From NCBI GenBank assembly GCA_019054805.1, contig JAHQIY010000017.1:1736001-1800000 (forward strand): 64,000 bases of DNA, in the 5' to 3' direction. This document shows positions 38,157 through 51,044 of this stretch, one piece after another. Every line of letters starts with the position of its first letter. Within the stretch, counting starts at the first letter, position 1. The stretch comes from Brachionus manjavacas (lineage: Eukaryota; Rotifera; Eurotatoria; Ploima; Brachionidae). The position numbers were made by a program, and so were the translations under genes. The notes below the pieces were generated by a model, which did no database searches, was not told the DNA's origin, and saw only the letters and a list, made by a program, of their open reading frames with translations.

Positions 38157-38464
38157 TAATTAGAATCAAACAAAGTCAAGGTTATTTGCCAATATTTTCA
38201 AATCAAATCAAATTTATTTATTTTATTCTAACTGAAAAATTATGAATTTTTCGTTTTCTAAACTAAAGTTCACGCAATCCCATTCTTTTATTCACTCTCT
38301 CACACAAAACCAATTTTTTCTCACTCTGCTCTTTTAAACCCAACTAGATCAATTTGCTCACCCAACTATTCAAAGACTTTACAATCCTTAACATTTGGCT
38401 TTGAAAGCATACAACTGTAATAGGGATTGTTTTTTAGCTTACCTATAAACATTTTTCACAAATA

Positions 38465-38770
38465 CTAGATAGCAACTTAAATAAAGAGGAAAAAGTCAAA
38501 TCCTTAGAAATTACATTAGACTCAAAACTTACTTTTGGCCCAATGGTTGATGAATTAAAAGAGCGCTGTAATTCAAGGCTTAACTTAATAAAATATCTCA
38601 GAAGCTAACATCAAAAAAATACGAAAAATTTAAAATTCAGCAGTTAGATCTATTTTGAAGCTGATTTATGATACCCCCTCCAATATTATTCATCAAGATG
38701 TCTTCAATAAACAAAATCTACTGTTAATTGGTTTAATTCAATATTGAAGGAGCTTTAGAAATACCATTTT
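38465..38770 (+). mobile_element. LINE RT C-terminal fragment
   Basis: Plus-strand translation reads KSLEITLDSKLTFGPMVDEL then KERCNSRLNLIKYLRS, then SAVRSILKLIYDTPSNIIHQD after a frame change. It belongs to the same jockey-like family as the next LINE. It is degenerate and begins immediately at the edge of the H3 duplication arm. Confidence 0.78.
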
Positions 38771-39429
38771 CTCTGATCTGAATGACCTGGTGTTAATATA
38801 TATTCATCTAAAAATCGCAAAATACTACCTACTCCGCTCAACTTTAATTTTTTATCTAATTGTTTTTTTTTCTATCTAATTTTTTAATATTGTAATTAGC
38901 TTTTTTCTAAATAGATGAAAAAACTCAAAATAGGTGAACTAAAATCTGAGCTCATAAAATCTGTGAACAAGTAACTAGACCTCAAAAACTTTGATTTTTT
39001 CTTTATAAATTTTGACTTGAGTGATCATTGACGTTTGTTTAATGCATTCTAACAAAGACTCAACTGATAAAAAATGGAAATCAGAGCTTTATTTTTCAAA
39101 ATTTTTATGTTTACTTTTATAATTTAAAAATTTTATTTTGTTCTTTGAAATGGCGGAAGAAGTTTGTTACTCGGAGCCATTTCGAATTTAAATAGGACGA
39201 GGGGATTTGACGCATAAAAAAATAAACCATCGCATAATGAATAAAAAGTTAAATTTATTTTTTTTTTTCGCATTTTTATTAAGTTCAACTTAATTTATTT
39301 TATGTGAGACTAATTTTTATATGCTATAGTGACTAAATCTTTATACGTTAGTTAATTAATTATTACGTCACAAATTTTTAATACTAACAATTGAAATAAA
39401 CTATCTATTTAATGTTCCCCTATTTAAAA

Positions 39430-40975
39430 AATTGCTACTATTAGAAACAAATTTGCGTCTAGATTTAGGAAACACCGGCGAACATTAGATAAACTATTCT
39501 TTTTAATTCAAAAAATTGTGGAATCATTTAATAGAAAAAAAAAGAGTTTGTGGCCTTTTTTTGATATTTCTAAAGCCTTTGATAGGGTTTGGCATGAAGG
39601 TTTACTTTCTAAATTGATTAAAATGAATCCACCTCATAACTTGAATAACTGGATTAGATCGTTTCTAGACTCTAGGACATTTAAGGTAAGTGTGAATTGT
39701 GGTGTTCAAAGATTCACTAAAAGACTTTCTTTTTGGAAAAACAATTTTATTCTCTTATTAATTTTTCTTCTCCTCTTTTTAAAATTAAATCTTCTTTAAA
39801 TACTGTGTTCTTTTGAAACAAGCTTAGAACATCATAGTTGTTTTCAGTTTTCAACTTCAAACAACTATGATCTAAGCAGAAGCTTTACACGCGTCAAGTG
39901 AATGTGAGACTAAGCTCAGACGCGTGTTATGTAAGACATCACATGAATGACTACCTGAGCGAAGAATACCAAATACCAAATAACTGCAGGTGTTCCTCAA
40001 GACAAAGTAATGAGTCCTCTTTTATTTAGTATTTGAATTACATTGACATTTCCATTAGTTACATTCTTCATTTACAACAAAAAGTGGAACCTTGAAAATA
40101 AGATAAATAAATACACCAACGAACTAGAATAATGGCTTATTAAATGGAAAATGAAGATATCAGTTGAAAAGTCGTGTTCAGTAGTCTTCTCTAGGTACAA
40201 AAAAGACAGTTAAAATCTTAACTTAAAAAAAAATTATGGAAACAGAATTATGAACCAAAAAGAAATCAAGTTTGTTGGTATAAAATTTGATTTTAAGTTA
40301 AATTTTAATACACTGGAAGAACGCTGCAATAAAAGGCTAAATATTAAAGATACTGTAAAACAAAAAATGGGATCTTAATAAATTTACATTAGGAAATTTA
40401 TATAAATCTTTAGTCGGATCAATTTTAGACTATTCTTTTCCTTGCTTGAATTCATTTTCAGAAAATTATATCAAAAAACTACGAGCAATTCAGAATACAG
40501 CAGTCAGATCTATCCTTAAGTTAAATTATGATACTCCCTCTCACATCGTGCATCATGAAGCTTTTAATAAACTTAAATTTCTTACTGTATCGAATTGGCT
40601 TTTTGAGTAGAGTGAGAGATATGTTGGGACAGGACTGAGTCATCCATGGGTTGTCAGATTGGCGAAAGAATTTAGAGAAGGCTTCTAATTAAGATATATC
40701 GAATATCCAACTCCATTGTGCAATTGCTGCGTAACTTTTCCTTCTCTTCTACTATTTTCTCTTTTTTTCATGAAACCTGAACTATGTAAACATGTGCCAC
40801 ATGTAACAAGCTTTTTCAATTTATGTTTTTTAACTTTCTTTACATTTTTCTTAACTTATTTATTTTATTTTTATTCGATCTTATTTTATTAACTTTATTT
40901 TTATTTTTTATTTTTTTATTATTTATTCTGAGAAAACAAATAAAAATAAATAAGATTTAACAAGTCTTTAGATTT
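39430..40975 (+). mobile_element. Jockey-like LINE, degenerate 3' half
   Basis: In order: LFFLIQKIVESFN, FFDISKAFDRVWHEGLLSKL (RT motif A), an unrelated insert at about 39730-39970, then ITAGVPQDKVMSPLLFS (motif B), the IKFVGIKFD region and KLRAIQNTAVRSILKLNYDTPS-type C-terminal wording. The 3' UTR resembles that of the LINE at 51.05-52.11 kb (for example ATGTTGGGACAGGACTGAGT). Many stops and shifts: dead. Confidence 0.85.
39821..39927. repeat. Two adjacent hairpins inserted in a LINE
   Basis: The first hairpin has perfect 13-bp arms, ATCATAGTTGTTT (39831-39843) and its complement (39859-39871), extended outward by GCTTAGA. The second has 9-bp arms, ACACGCGTC (39887-39895) and GACGCGTGT (39919-39927). 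They sit in the roughly 250 bp that separates two RT blocks which are contiguous in other copies of this LINE, so they mark a foreign insert. Confidence 0.65.
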
Positions 40976-41212
40976 TCTTTTATCATTATGTATGATGTAT
41001 TTTACATGTACATTTAGGTTTGATTATCAATATTCAATCAATATCTCAAGCTAATAAAGTTCCATGGTATCACAAGGTAAATTATGTTTTTTCATGAAAG
41101 CCAATTTCGTTGTTAGTTCTTTCGTTGCAGAAAAACATGAATGAACATGCTTTTGAAAATTTTGATTTTTTAATTTTTGGAAATTTTTTTTTTAGTTTAA
41201 AACTAATTAGAA

Positions 41213-44200
41213 ATGGCTTCGGAAACAAAAAAATCAAAAAGCGACAATAAAGATACGAACAAAGAAATAGCCAACATGCTGAATGGTAATTTTATTTCAT
41301 CCGTGTTAAATCTTTAAGAGGTTTTATACTAAAAAAGTCAAGTGTCATCTTTAAAAAGTCATATTTTAGTAGAAAATTTTTAATGGATAAAATTTGGATA
41401 AAATCTCATATTCTAAAATACAGAAATAGAATTTAAAAAATTCAATCTTTTACTTTAAAAAATATTTCCATAGACATGAGTGAATATGAATTTGGAAGTA
41501 TTTATGAAAGTTAAATTATTAAAATCAAATTTATGAATTCTAAAATATTATAAATATTCAGGTTTGAGAAAATCGCATTACTTATGCGTTCATTTACATT
41601 TTGCCAGTTTCTTTTTTTTATTCATTAATAAGTTAATTAGTGTTCATTAATAAGTTTTTTTCCAAATTTTTGTACCGCTTATTTCTGCAGCATTCTGTAA
41701 TAATCCGTTTTTATGCTAAGCCTGTACCTTAACCAAATATATTCAGCGACTTATATGGAGATTAACACAATGTTTGCTCCATTTGAGATCAAAGGACATC
41801 ATTACCTTCTAATAATGCAAACATTTGATATTTATGTTTCAACCTGTGTTAAAATGCAGTCTTTTTATTTTCAAAAATAACAAAAAAAAGATCTTAGCGT
41901 GACTTTTCCCTAGTTTTCTTGAAATTATCGAGTTTTATTTTGGATGCGGTGTAGAGCAATTTAATTTATTTATTTAAATTTTTAGCCGCATTGTAAATTG
42001 AAAAGGGAAGATGAAAAAAAATAAATTTTCCAAAAGGAATTATTAATATTCGCTTTCAAAAGAAAAATCAATCATTATTATTATTTATTTCAATTAACGC
42101 CTTGAAGGCGATGTAAAAAAAAAAACAAAAAAAATTAAAAAATAAAATTTAATAAATAAGACAAAATTTAAGTGTTTTCTAAAAAATTGAATGAAATATC
42201 TAATTTTAACTTGAAATATTAATTTTTTTTTATTTCAATAATTATCATTCATTTTGTGCTCTATATTTTTAAAAATTTTTTTAAAATAAAATAGAATCTA
42301 TTTTTTAATTATGATTTGAGGAGTAGTTTTAGGATATTTCTATTTTTCTCACTCGATTCTCTAAAAAGGTACCTTATAGAATCAATCACCTTCTATTTTC
42401 TGGATTAATCAGAGTTGTTTAAAAGTCACTACAATATAAGTCAAAGTGTGGACTTCTTTTTCTTAAGTTCAAGCAAAATTTTAAAAATTAGAAATTTACT
42501 GAAACTTTATTCTTTAATTTTTTTTAGTTCAAATTAGACCATGAAAATTTTGGACAAAAATAAGTTTTAAAAGGGAAGAGAAAAATAGACGAACTTGATT
42601 TATATTGTTTTTATAACTTAGTCTCATAACTACTTGAGTTTAAAATTTTAAGTATATAGCTTATTGCGTTCAAAAGTTATTGCTAATTAACTGAATTATC
42701 CCTTTTTTTCACCCCTTGGAAATAAAGGTTATTAATGGTTTTTTGACCATAACTTTTGAACAGAACATATTACAGACATATTCTATTTATCCTTTTAATC
42801 CTCATTCAATTTTCTATCCAACAATATGTAAAAATACATTTTGAAAATCGAAAGGCTAGAGGACATTTTGAGGGTTTGAGAAAGTTCAAGGTCACGAGAC
42901 TGGCTATATCAGGAAGGCATGAACTGGAAAACTGCCTGTGTATTTTTATAAAGCCAAAAGCCAAAAGTACCCTTGTGTAAAATTTTATTGAGATTGGTCT
43001 CCCGCAACATATTTTTTTTCCATTTAAAAAAAGCACCCAGTTTTTTGAACACCCGTTATTATTTTAATTCTAGATAAATAATCTTGTCGATAAAAACAGA
43101 ATTATTTTTCAAGTAAAAATTTTTTAAAATTAAAAGTATAAGTATATTTATAAGGACATTTACTTGTTCCATTTCAATTTTCCAAAGATATTCATTCGTA
43201 TTAATGTGAGCAGACTTGCGCAAAAGTCATTTGACTTGTCTCCAATAATTTTTTGAATGTCTGTGGTTAAGAATAATTTTATCTTTACTTATTTTAACTT
43301 TATTAAAAATTTAAGATTATAATTTTTAAAACTCTTTTTAATTTCGAAAAAAAAATGTTCAATTCATTTGACTTGACTTAAAACTTTACATTTTTGAACT
43401 ACTATGACTGTGAGTAAAATTAAAGATTTAAAATTAAAAAATAAACCTGAAAAAATGATAATTTTCATCATTATTTTTATTATGTTCAGAATAAAAACAG
43501 ACTAGTGCAAAAGTAAAAAAAAAGTCATTTTAAAGTCTTTTTAAAGGTAAATTAACGTAAATTGTTAAAAGAGAGATGTCCAAAAATTTACTCTGGTGTC
43601 TTTTTTGTTTTCTCAATGGCTTAGGAACTTGATGTATTTTCAATTAATTTTTTTTATAGACATTTTTGTCATTTTTGTATTTAAGTAAAATCTGGTAAAT
43701 TTACAGCTTTTTACTTTTAAACCATTTTAATTCCAAAAAAATAAAAGTCAACTTGAAAATACTTTAAAATTACTTTTTTCTTTCTTTTGCACAATTCTGA
43801 ATTAAATCTTCGTTGTTCCATAACTGATTATGGAAAAAAAAGTACCAGGTTACTTGAAAGATCGTTTAAAAGATTAAAGACTGAAACGTCACCAAGATCT
43901 TGACTTAGCGTTGCTCGTGGATTTAAGGAAGATAAGGAGATAAATAATCACTTCTGTTTAAGAACTTGCTGAATATGAAAAAAACTACAACAAGCAAAAA
44001 CATAAATACAATGCTTACCGTAAAGCAGCTCAATCAGTATTAGCTAGCAGCAATCAAATTAGAAGTGTGTCTGAAGCTAAAAGATTAGTAAACGATTAAA
44101 AGTTAAAAAATGATAAGATTAATTAATTTAAAGTCAAGAATGGCGTGGGACAAAAAATTGCCGAAAAGATTGGTCAATATCTCGAAACAGGAAAAATAGA

Positions 44201-46782
44201 AAAACTTGAAAAAGTAAGCAACTCAAGGCATTATGGATTTTAACTAAAAAATTTAGAATCAAATTATATTAATTTTTCCTATAAGCCAAATTTAAAATTA
44301 GTTAATTTTATAAACTCAAAGTATAAACTGAGTTATATCTCTAACTTAATCACTTCATAACTATCCCAAATGAACTGCTAAAAAATTACTGAGACTCATT
44401 TTCAAGGTCTTTCTTATTTTTCTAAATTTTTTACTAATCGACTTAAATGTGTTTTACTCAATTTTCTAAAGATGCTTTTATATAATTTTATATTTTTGTA
44501 TTTTCTTTTTTTTTGGAATTTTTAAATTTAGTCTTCTTAAAAAAGGAGGTAAATTCAATTTTATTTATTTAAAAAATAATTTGGGAAAATTCCCTGGCTG
44601 TTTGGAATGAATATTAATTCTCCCTTTCAGCCACATTAGCGTTAATTTTGGAATTTGTAAAAGTTATTTTTGATTATTTTAAAAATTGAAAAAATTGAAA
44701 AAAAAAGGTAAAGGTAAATTCAATTAATTAATAAATAAACTCAAAGATTTATTATTCATTTTGTTTTTTTGTTTTCTGTACCGAGCTAAAGCTCTTCAGA
44801 ATAAATCATAAAAAAAAAATAAAAGTAAAATAGAGTGAATAAAAAAATCAAAAAGAAAAAAAAAAAAAAGTTAAAAAAAATCAAAAGAATGTTTAAAAGA
44901 CATATACTTTGAAGTAGGTTGTTACAAAGAATAATTTGAATTCTTTTTGTGCAAAAAAATTCCATTAAGAATATTTGCAGAATATTATTTTTTTCATTAA
45001 TTTAAATTGACAAAATTGTTAATCAAATATTTTTAATTATAATTAAATAATTTAATATTATTTTATTTCTCAAAAAAATAATAAATAAATTAAAAATATA
45101 ATATTATAAGTAAATAATTTTGAATTGATTGGATTTAATTGTAAAAATTGTATTTTTCAATTCTGAATTAAAATACAATTTGATTAGAAATAATCAATTA
45201 ATTGGCAAATATTTTTTCAAATTTTTTTCAAACTGGATAATTAAACATTTTATTCTGTTACTTCTTATTTCATTCTATCTATTTTTTAATACTTTCATAA
45301 CATTTCCCTTTTTAAATTATACTTACTACATTTTATTTTATTCTTATTTTTTATTTTTATTTAATTTTATTTTGATTCTAGATTTTTTAATCTGAAGAAA
45401 CATTAGCTTGGTACAGAATTCAAATAAATAAATAAAATGAAACATTGTTTGTTTCGCCACCTAAAATTTTCAGAATAATCTGTAGTACAAAATTCATATT
45501 TTAATTGAGAATTTAAATTTTGTATTGAAATATTTGAATTTCTGAAATTCACAATGCCATGATTTAGCTGAAACATAAAGGGTCTTTGAGTTTATAGAAT
45601 TTACAGAACCATTTTTTGCTCCTTAGAAAAAAAAAAATTTTAAGCTTTTCTCATTTTAATTCTGTTGTTAAAAATTCACAATGCCAATTTTTTAAATAAT
45701 TTAGTTTCTTCATTCATATTTGAAAGGTAAAGACTAATTTTAATGCAAATGTGATCAAAGAGTTGACAAGAGTGACAGGAATTGGGTAATCAAATGAAAG
45801 AAAAATTTTTTTTAGATTAAATTATCAAATTAATAGACCAACACATGCACACAAACTTTTTGACGAGGGAATTCGCAGCATTGAAGATTTGAGGCGAAAT
45901 CAAGATAAATTAAATCATCATCAAAAAATAGGACTCAAGTAGATGAGACCAAAAATTGTGCAAAATTTTGTCATATGTCTCTAATTTCAGGTATATAGAT
46001 GATTTTGAAAAACGCATCCCCAGAGAAGAAATGATCAGACTCAAGGACTTGATTCTCCAGGAGGTCGAAGCTCTTGACAAGGACTATTTAGCAAGTGTAT
46101 GCGGAAGTTTTCGAAGAGGCTTAGAGTCTAGTGGAGATATTGATATTTTGTTGACTCATCCGAATTTTGTCTCTTCGTCCCATGTCAAGGAAAACAAAAA
46201 ATCAGTTTTAGACTCAATCAGAGAAAAAAGTGTAAATACAGATCCTAAAGATTTACTCAAAAAAGTCATTGACAAGCTTATCAAAATTGATTTTATCACA
46301 GACACACTTGCGTATGGAGACACAAAATTTATGGTATTATTCTTTCTAATTTCGCCTTACTATTAATGTAATAATTAATAAATAACAAAAAAGGGAGTGT
46401 GTTCAATTGACAAACAGGCTCCGTTTAGACGAATAGATATTAGGTAGATTGGAAATAGAAAAGCAATAGTTTTTTTAATTATTTTTTTAAAATAAAAAAG
46501 ATTAATCCCTAAAGATCAATTCTATTGTGGAGTACTTTACTTTACTGGAAGTGACACGTTCAATAGAAATATGAGAAAAATTGCGCTAGAAAAAGGCTTT
46601 ACATTAAATGAATATAGTCTAAGAAAAATAAATACTTCAGGTAATTTTCTAAAACAATGTGTAATTTGAAAGCTAATTTTACATTTTTAGGAATTCCTGG
46701 TAAAGCCGAAATTGTTAGCTCTGAAAAGGAGATATTTGATTTACTCGGAATGAAGTATCTGAAACCCGAAGAGCGAAACTAG
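41213..46782 (+). CDS. POLB: DNA polymerase beta, nine exons
   Basis: Family X polymerase of nuclear base excision repair: it removes 5'-deoxyribose phosphate and fills the one-base gap. Exons 41213-41285, 43963-44087, 44139-44213, 45727-45785, 45837-45938, 45991-46333, 46394-46443, 46501-46640 and 46691-46782 have agreeing phases and give about 352 residues (human 335). The lyase domain shows [19 protein letters not shown] and [12 protein letters not shown], the latter holding the Schiff-base lysine. HhH wording follows ([19 protein letters not shown]). The polymerase domain has [21 protein letters not shown] (two catalytic Asp), [24 protein letters not shown] (third Asp) and a C-terminus YLKPEERN. 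The fourth acceptor could be six bases later. The first intron (2.7 kb) and third intron hold repeats; the rest are about 50 nt. The gene looks intact. Confidence 0.95.
41286..43962 (+). other. First POLB intron: AT-rich with minor repeats
   Basis: Long intron without a convincing gene. It includes a LINE-tail-like block near 42085-42170 with a perfect CGCCTT/AAGGCG mini-hairpin before an A-rich tail, and a slightly GC-richer block at 42720-43050 with a 74-codon open frame that I cannot assign. Confidence 0.5.
44755..44885 (-). mobile_element. LINE 3' tail relic in a POLB intron
   Basis: TTTCTGTACCGAGCTAAAGC, then CTCTTCAGAATAA and a long A-rich tail. It has the same 3' signature as the LINE at 51.05 kb. 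The hairpin stem GAGC/GCTC is kept with a different loop (TAAA). Confidence 0.72.
45385..45440 (+). mobile_element. LINE 3' tail relic, plus orientation
   Basis: TCTGAAGAAACATTAGCTTG then GTACAGAA and (AAAT)n. Same family signature in the opposite orientation to its neighbour at 44755-44885; the two face each other inside one POLB intron. Confidence 0.6.
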
Positions 46783-46974
46783 CTTTCAAAAACGCCTTGT
46801 TCGAATGAAATTCAGAAATATATTGTTTATATAAAAATATATTTTTTTCTAAATTCAAATTAAATTGAATTTTTTTCTCCTTCATTTTCATCTTTTATTT
46901 TTATTTATTTTTATTTTTGATTCGTTCTGATTTGAATTTGAATAAAATCCAGATTGATATTAACCTTTTTTTCA

Positions 46975-47170
46975 GGTTGTAATAGTCTGCAGGTAAGAAA
47001 TGTTTAAATATTTGATAGTTAACTACTAGGTTCTAGGTATTACTAGGTAGCAATTGCACAATGGAGTTGGATATTCGATATATCTTAATTAGAAACCTAT
47101 GGAACAGAATGACTCAATCCTGTCCTGACATATCTCTCACTCAACTCAAAAAGTCGATTTGAAATTGGTT
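46975..47170 (-). mobile_element. LINE 3' region fragment downstream of POLB
   Basis: Shares AGGTAGCAATTGCACAATGG, GATATATCTTAATT and the TCCTGTCCTGACATATCTCT block with the complement of the LINE 3' regions at 40.6 kb and 51.3 kb. Confidence 0.7.
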
Positions 47171-47399
47171 TAGTTTTTTGTGGGTGAATTACAAAATGTA
47201 TCCAATGTTGAAATAACATTGAAAAAGTGCGATGTCTCAAAGATTTTTTTCAGTTTCAAAAAAAAAAAATTTCAAGTTAACATTATAAACATTTTCATAT
47301 TTGAAATTAAATTCTTTGGTGAAATAGAATGAGTTGAATTTTTGTTTGGAAATTGGAAAAAAATATTGAAAATTCTTTTTTAACTTTTAAGCAATTCAT

Positions 47400-47520
47400 T
47401 TATTTATTTTTTACCGAGCAAATGCTCCTTCAGAATAAAAACATATTAAAAAACTAAAAATAAAGCTAAATAATAAAAAAATTAAAAAAAAATGAATAAA
47501 AAAAAAAGATAAATAATTCA
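47400..47520 (-). mobile_element. LINE 3' tail relic
   Basis: TTTTTTACCGAGCAAATGCT then CCTTCAGAATAAAA and an A-rich tail. The hairpin stem GAGC/GCTC is preserved although the loop is AAAT. Confidence 0.7.
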
Positions 47521-47797
47521 CTTAGATAAAAGTTTATATTCAGTCGTTAAAAACTGGGTCTTGTCGGTTAGGTGAATCACTTATTATCCGAAAAATTCTT
47601 GTTCTCAGATTTTTTGAGCTATTGGTTCATCCAACTTTTTTGTTCAAAATAGAATTAAAAGTGAACCAAAATAGAATAAGAGATTAAAGACAAATATTTG
47701 AAATCATACTAAATAATTATTGTAAAAAATGTTAATTAAACTAGTTTGGTTAAATATTATTCAAAATTTCTTTTATTTATTTTTTTCTTCGACCCAG

Positions 47798-47859
47798 GAG
47801 GCAGAGTAGCAAATCAAACTTTGGAGGACAATCAGTTCACTGATGGATTTTCCCTTGAG
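47798..47859 (+). other. Orphan exon-like block
   Basis: A 62-nt block lies between a pyrimidine-rich acceptor (TTCGACCCAG) and a GTAAG donor, and is open in one frame as GRVANQTLEDNQFTDGFSLE. No flanking exons could be joined, so it may be a stray exon or chance. Confidence 0.3.
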
Positions 47860-47880
47860 GTAAGATTTTTTTCTTTTCTT

Positions 47881-48126
47881 TTAGTGGGACTTGGTTAGTT
47901 CTATCAGCATTTTTCTATAAGTCTCATTTCCTATATTTTCTAAACATTCTTCGATGGAGTCAGTTATTCCATTCCGATTTGTATTTCTTAACTCTCTTAA
48001 TTTAAGTTCTATTTTCTGAGAAATATCCATCTCTTCATTTCCATCTTCTTTTAAGCGCTCATTCAATTCTTTAAATATAGATTTTTCGCTAAGTTGGTCT
48101 TGTGTGCTTCTTTCGAGCTCTTTCAA
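47881..48126 (-). CDS. Hypothetical small charged ORF
   Basis: Open frame of 81 codons: a Glu/Lys/Leu-rich, probably helical peptide (ISQKIELKLRELRN, then IEECLENIGNETYRKMLIEL). The first codon of the open frame is TTG, so the true start may be an upstream splice. It could be a fragment of a LINE ORF1 coiled coil or a lost exon. I do not recognise it. Confidence 0.35.
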   Translation of the reverse strand: MKELERSTQDQLSEKSIFKELNERLKEDGNEEMDISQKIELKLRELRNTNRNGITDSIEECLENIGNETYRKMLIELTKSH

Positions 48127-48598
48127 GGTTTAAGGCTAAATTGTTTGCACTTCCTACCTGGAGATAATTCAAGTGAAAATTCGGGAGGACTTTTTGAATA
48201 AATAGTATTCTTATACTAATAAAGTTTTTGGTATGTTAATAATGCAAGTATGGTGGGATGAATAGTGCTGAAATGTTCTTGCTAGTATTCTAAATTAAAT
48301 ATTTATCGGTATGCTAAAAAACAATCCCTATTACAGTTGTATGCTTTCAAAGCCAAATGTTAAGGATTGTAAAGTCTTTGAATAGTTGGGTGAGCAAATT
48401 GATCTAGTTGGGTTTAAAAGAGCAGAATGAGAAAAAATTGGTTTTGTGTGAGAGAGTGAATAAAAGAATGGGATTGCGTGAACTTTAGTTTAAAAAACGA
48501 AAAATTCATAATTTTTCAGTTAGAATAAAATAATTAAATTTGATTTGATTTGAAAATATTGGCAAATAACCTTGACTTTGTTTGATTCTAATTAAAAG

Positions 48599-48612
48599 AG
48601 TATAAATAGAGC
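48599..48612 (+). promoter_or_regulatory. TATA box of H3 copy B
   Basis: GAGTATAAATAGAG, about 95 bp before the ATG, identical to that of the other copy. The upstream 250 bp are shared with the other arm, so both genes should share regulation. Confidence 0.75.
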
Positions 48613-48662
48613 TAGATTTGTGGACCAAACCACAAAACAACTTGTTTCAACATTTTCACTAA

Positions 48663-49112
<450 letters not shown>

Positions 49113-49161
49113 ATTCTATTTGGCCAACTAATGTTGTACATTTATAAATATTTAAACCCCC

Positions 49162-49177
49162 GGTCTTTTTAAAGACC
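49162..49177 (+). terminator. Histone 3' stem-loop
   Basis: GGTCTT, loop TTTA, AAGACC, 49 bases after the H3 stop codon; same element as in the other arm. Confidence 0.82.
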
Positions 49178-49744
49178 AAATATATTTCCTACTAAATAGA
49201 GCAAATCTAAAGACAACTTTGAATTTCCCATCTTTTGCCATTTAAATGATCAATTACAAAAGCTTAAAGCAAATATTTTGACTTGGTCTCCAAATATTTT
49301 TTGACCTAGACCCTTGATTTTCAATCTTAGTGAGCTTGAGACTTTTGGAAAAGACTTGTGTTATTTATTTTTTTTTTGATCTCTGTATCCTAATTATCTT
49401 AACTAAGTACGACTTATGAAGTCTTTCCCAAGTCTAAATAACTCTAAATAAGTCTAAATAACAACTTTGTCAAAACTAAAATTTCAAAACTAACGCCAGA
49501 CTTGAGCAGGGTTAGCCACGACTCAACACTATTGTTGGTACGCTTTCATAAATTCCATACCTCGATCGGATATCTTGGCTTACAATGATTGCCACACTTG
49601 TGTTTTTTTCTTCAATTTATTTTTCTACATTTTAAAAATTCCATCAATTGGCACTTTTTTTTTTCTTTTATTTTCCTGTAATCTACTTATTAAACTTTTC
49701 TACGTTATAATATGGCCTCCAAATTTTTGAATATTTGATTGTTC

Positions 49745-49915
49745 AGGGAGAAAAGAAGAAATAGTTAGGTAGCAAATACACGGTTGAGTCGGGTGTTCGA
49801 GGTATCTTGCCTCAAAACCTGCTTTATATTTTTCAAAAAGTTTGACAACTAATAGAATAAAGAACGACATATATCGCACTCAATTCAAAAATTCAATTTG
49901 AGATAGTTCGTAATT
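49745..49915 (-). mobile_element. LINE 3' region fragment, diverged
   Basis: Resembles 51.27-51.42 kb (GTTAGGTAGCAAATACAC, then GATATCTTG-like text and a block ending in CACTCAATTCAAAAA), but with many changes, so it is an old copy. Confidence 0.55.
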
Positions 49916-50397
49916 GCGAGGAACGAGCATCATAAGCAAAAATGTAAGCGAATAAAAAAAAACATCTATGCATATGAAAAATTATTCGAATACCGTTATG
50001 CCGTACAAAAAAACAGAAAAAAACGACCAACTAATTGATTAATTGGTCCGAAAAAAAACTTAAAAATATTTAACTTTGCTAATTATCTTGGGTGTTACAA
50101 GTAAAAATAGCTTTGTTTTGTATTCCCTTCTATTGAAAATTTAAAGTTGAATAAAGCCTAAGTATTTTGTTTTATTTAAACCTTTAAAATTTTTTTAAAA
50201 ATTTTATTGAGACAAATTAAAAAGTATTATTTTTACAATTAAATTAAAATAATAAAAATGTCCAACATTTTTTATGTCTTTGCTTTGCTTTGTATTTTTT
50301 TCATTATAGTTTAGTTTCGTTTAATTTAATATGATTTAATATGATTCAATTTTCTTCACTACAAATAATTAATTGATTATAATAAACTTCAATTGCT
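49916..50397. other. AT-rich spacer
   Basis: No gene or named repeat seen. Confidence 0.5.
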
Positions 50398-50846
50398 CCT
50401 ATCAAAAAGATTATTGCTGCTAAATGCAAAGATGCTTGCTTGAAGTCTATACAAAGACTAATAAATAATGAAAAAAATTACACCAGAGCATTAAAAAATA
50501 AAAGAGATAGTAATAAAGCTGAACGATTAAGGAAATGTGATTTGGTAATATTTAATTTTGTTTTTTTATCTTTTGTTCTTTTTTAAAATGTAATGCATTT
50601 AAAATAATAACACTATAGTTGAATGCACAAAACGCAATATTAAATGAAATCGATTAGGATGAAAGACTAGATGATCAGCTTCTGAATGATTCGGTTGATT
50701 CATATTTTGCTAATGTAGAAAATATGTCTAAATCAAAAGTAGTGAATGAACGAAGAAGTGAGCAAATCAGGGGACCATACGAAATTAAATCAACAGAAAT
50801 TAAATCCAGAGTTTCAAAAGCTACTAAAAATACAAAATACAATTAA
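50398..50846 (+). pseudogene. Split gene remnant with one in-frame stop
   Basis: Two open blocks join across a GT-AG intron (50545-50618) in phase. The first encodes KKIIAAKCKDACLKSIQRL then INNEKNYTRALKNKRD. The second, 50619-50846, encodes LNAQNAILNEID, a TAG at 50655, and then DERLDDQLLNDSVDSYFANV to a terminal TAA. It is hydrophilic and probably helical. Retained intron structure argues for a decayed host gene and not a retrocopy. The 5' part was not found. Family unknown. Confidence 0.5.
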
Positions 50847-51044
50847 AACAATTTTTTTCAAAAATAATTTTACTTTTAATTTTAATAATTAAAAATATAT
50901 ATAATAAAAAAATGAACAAAAATTAGATGATATAAGTATAACGGACCGTTACGAGCATAAAATCTGAAAGATCTCTATTTTATAAGTTTAGTATATGGAG
51001 GGAGTATCAAATTTTAGTTTAAGAATATGCCTAACGGCAGAGTT

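Noticed and set aside
42756-42980. 74-codon plus-strand frame in the first POLB intron
   Set aside because: Locally GC-richer and possibly a repeat fragment, but no motif, no splice partners and no recognised family.
45129-45395. 88-codon hydrophobic frame in a POLB intron
   Set aside because: Phe/Leu/Ile composition comes from T-rich DNA, and the 3' end runs into a LINE tail.
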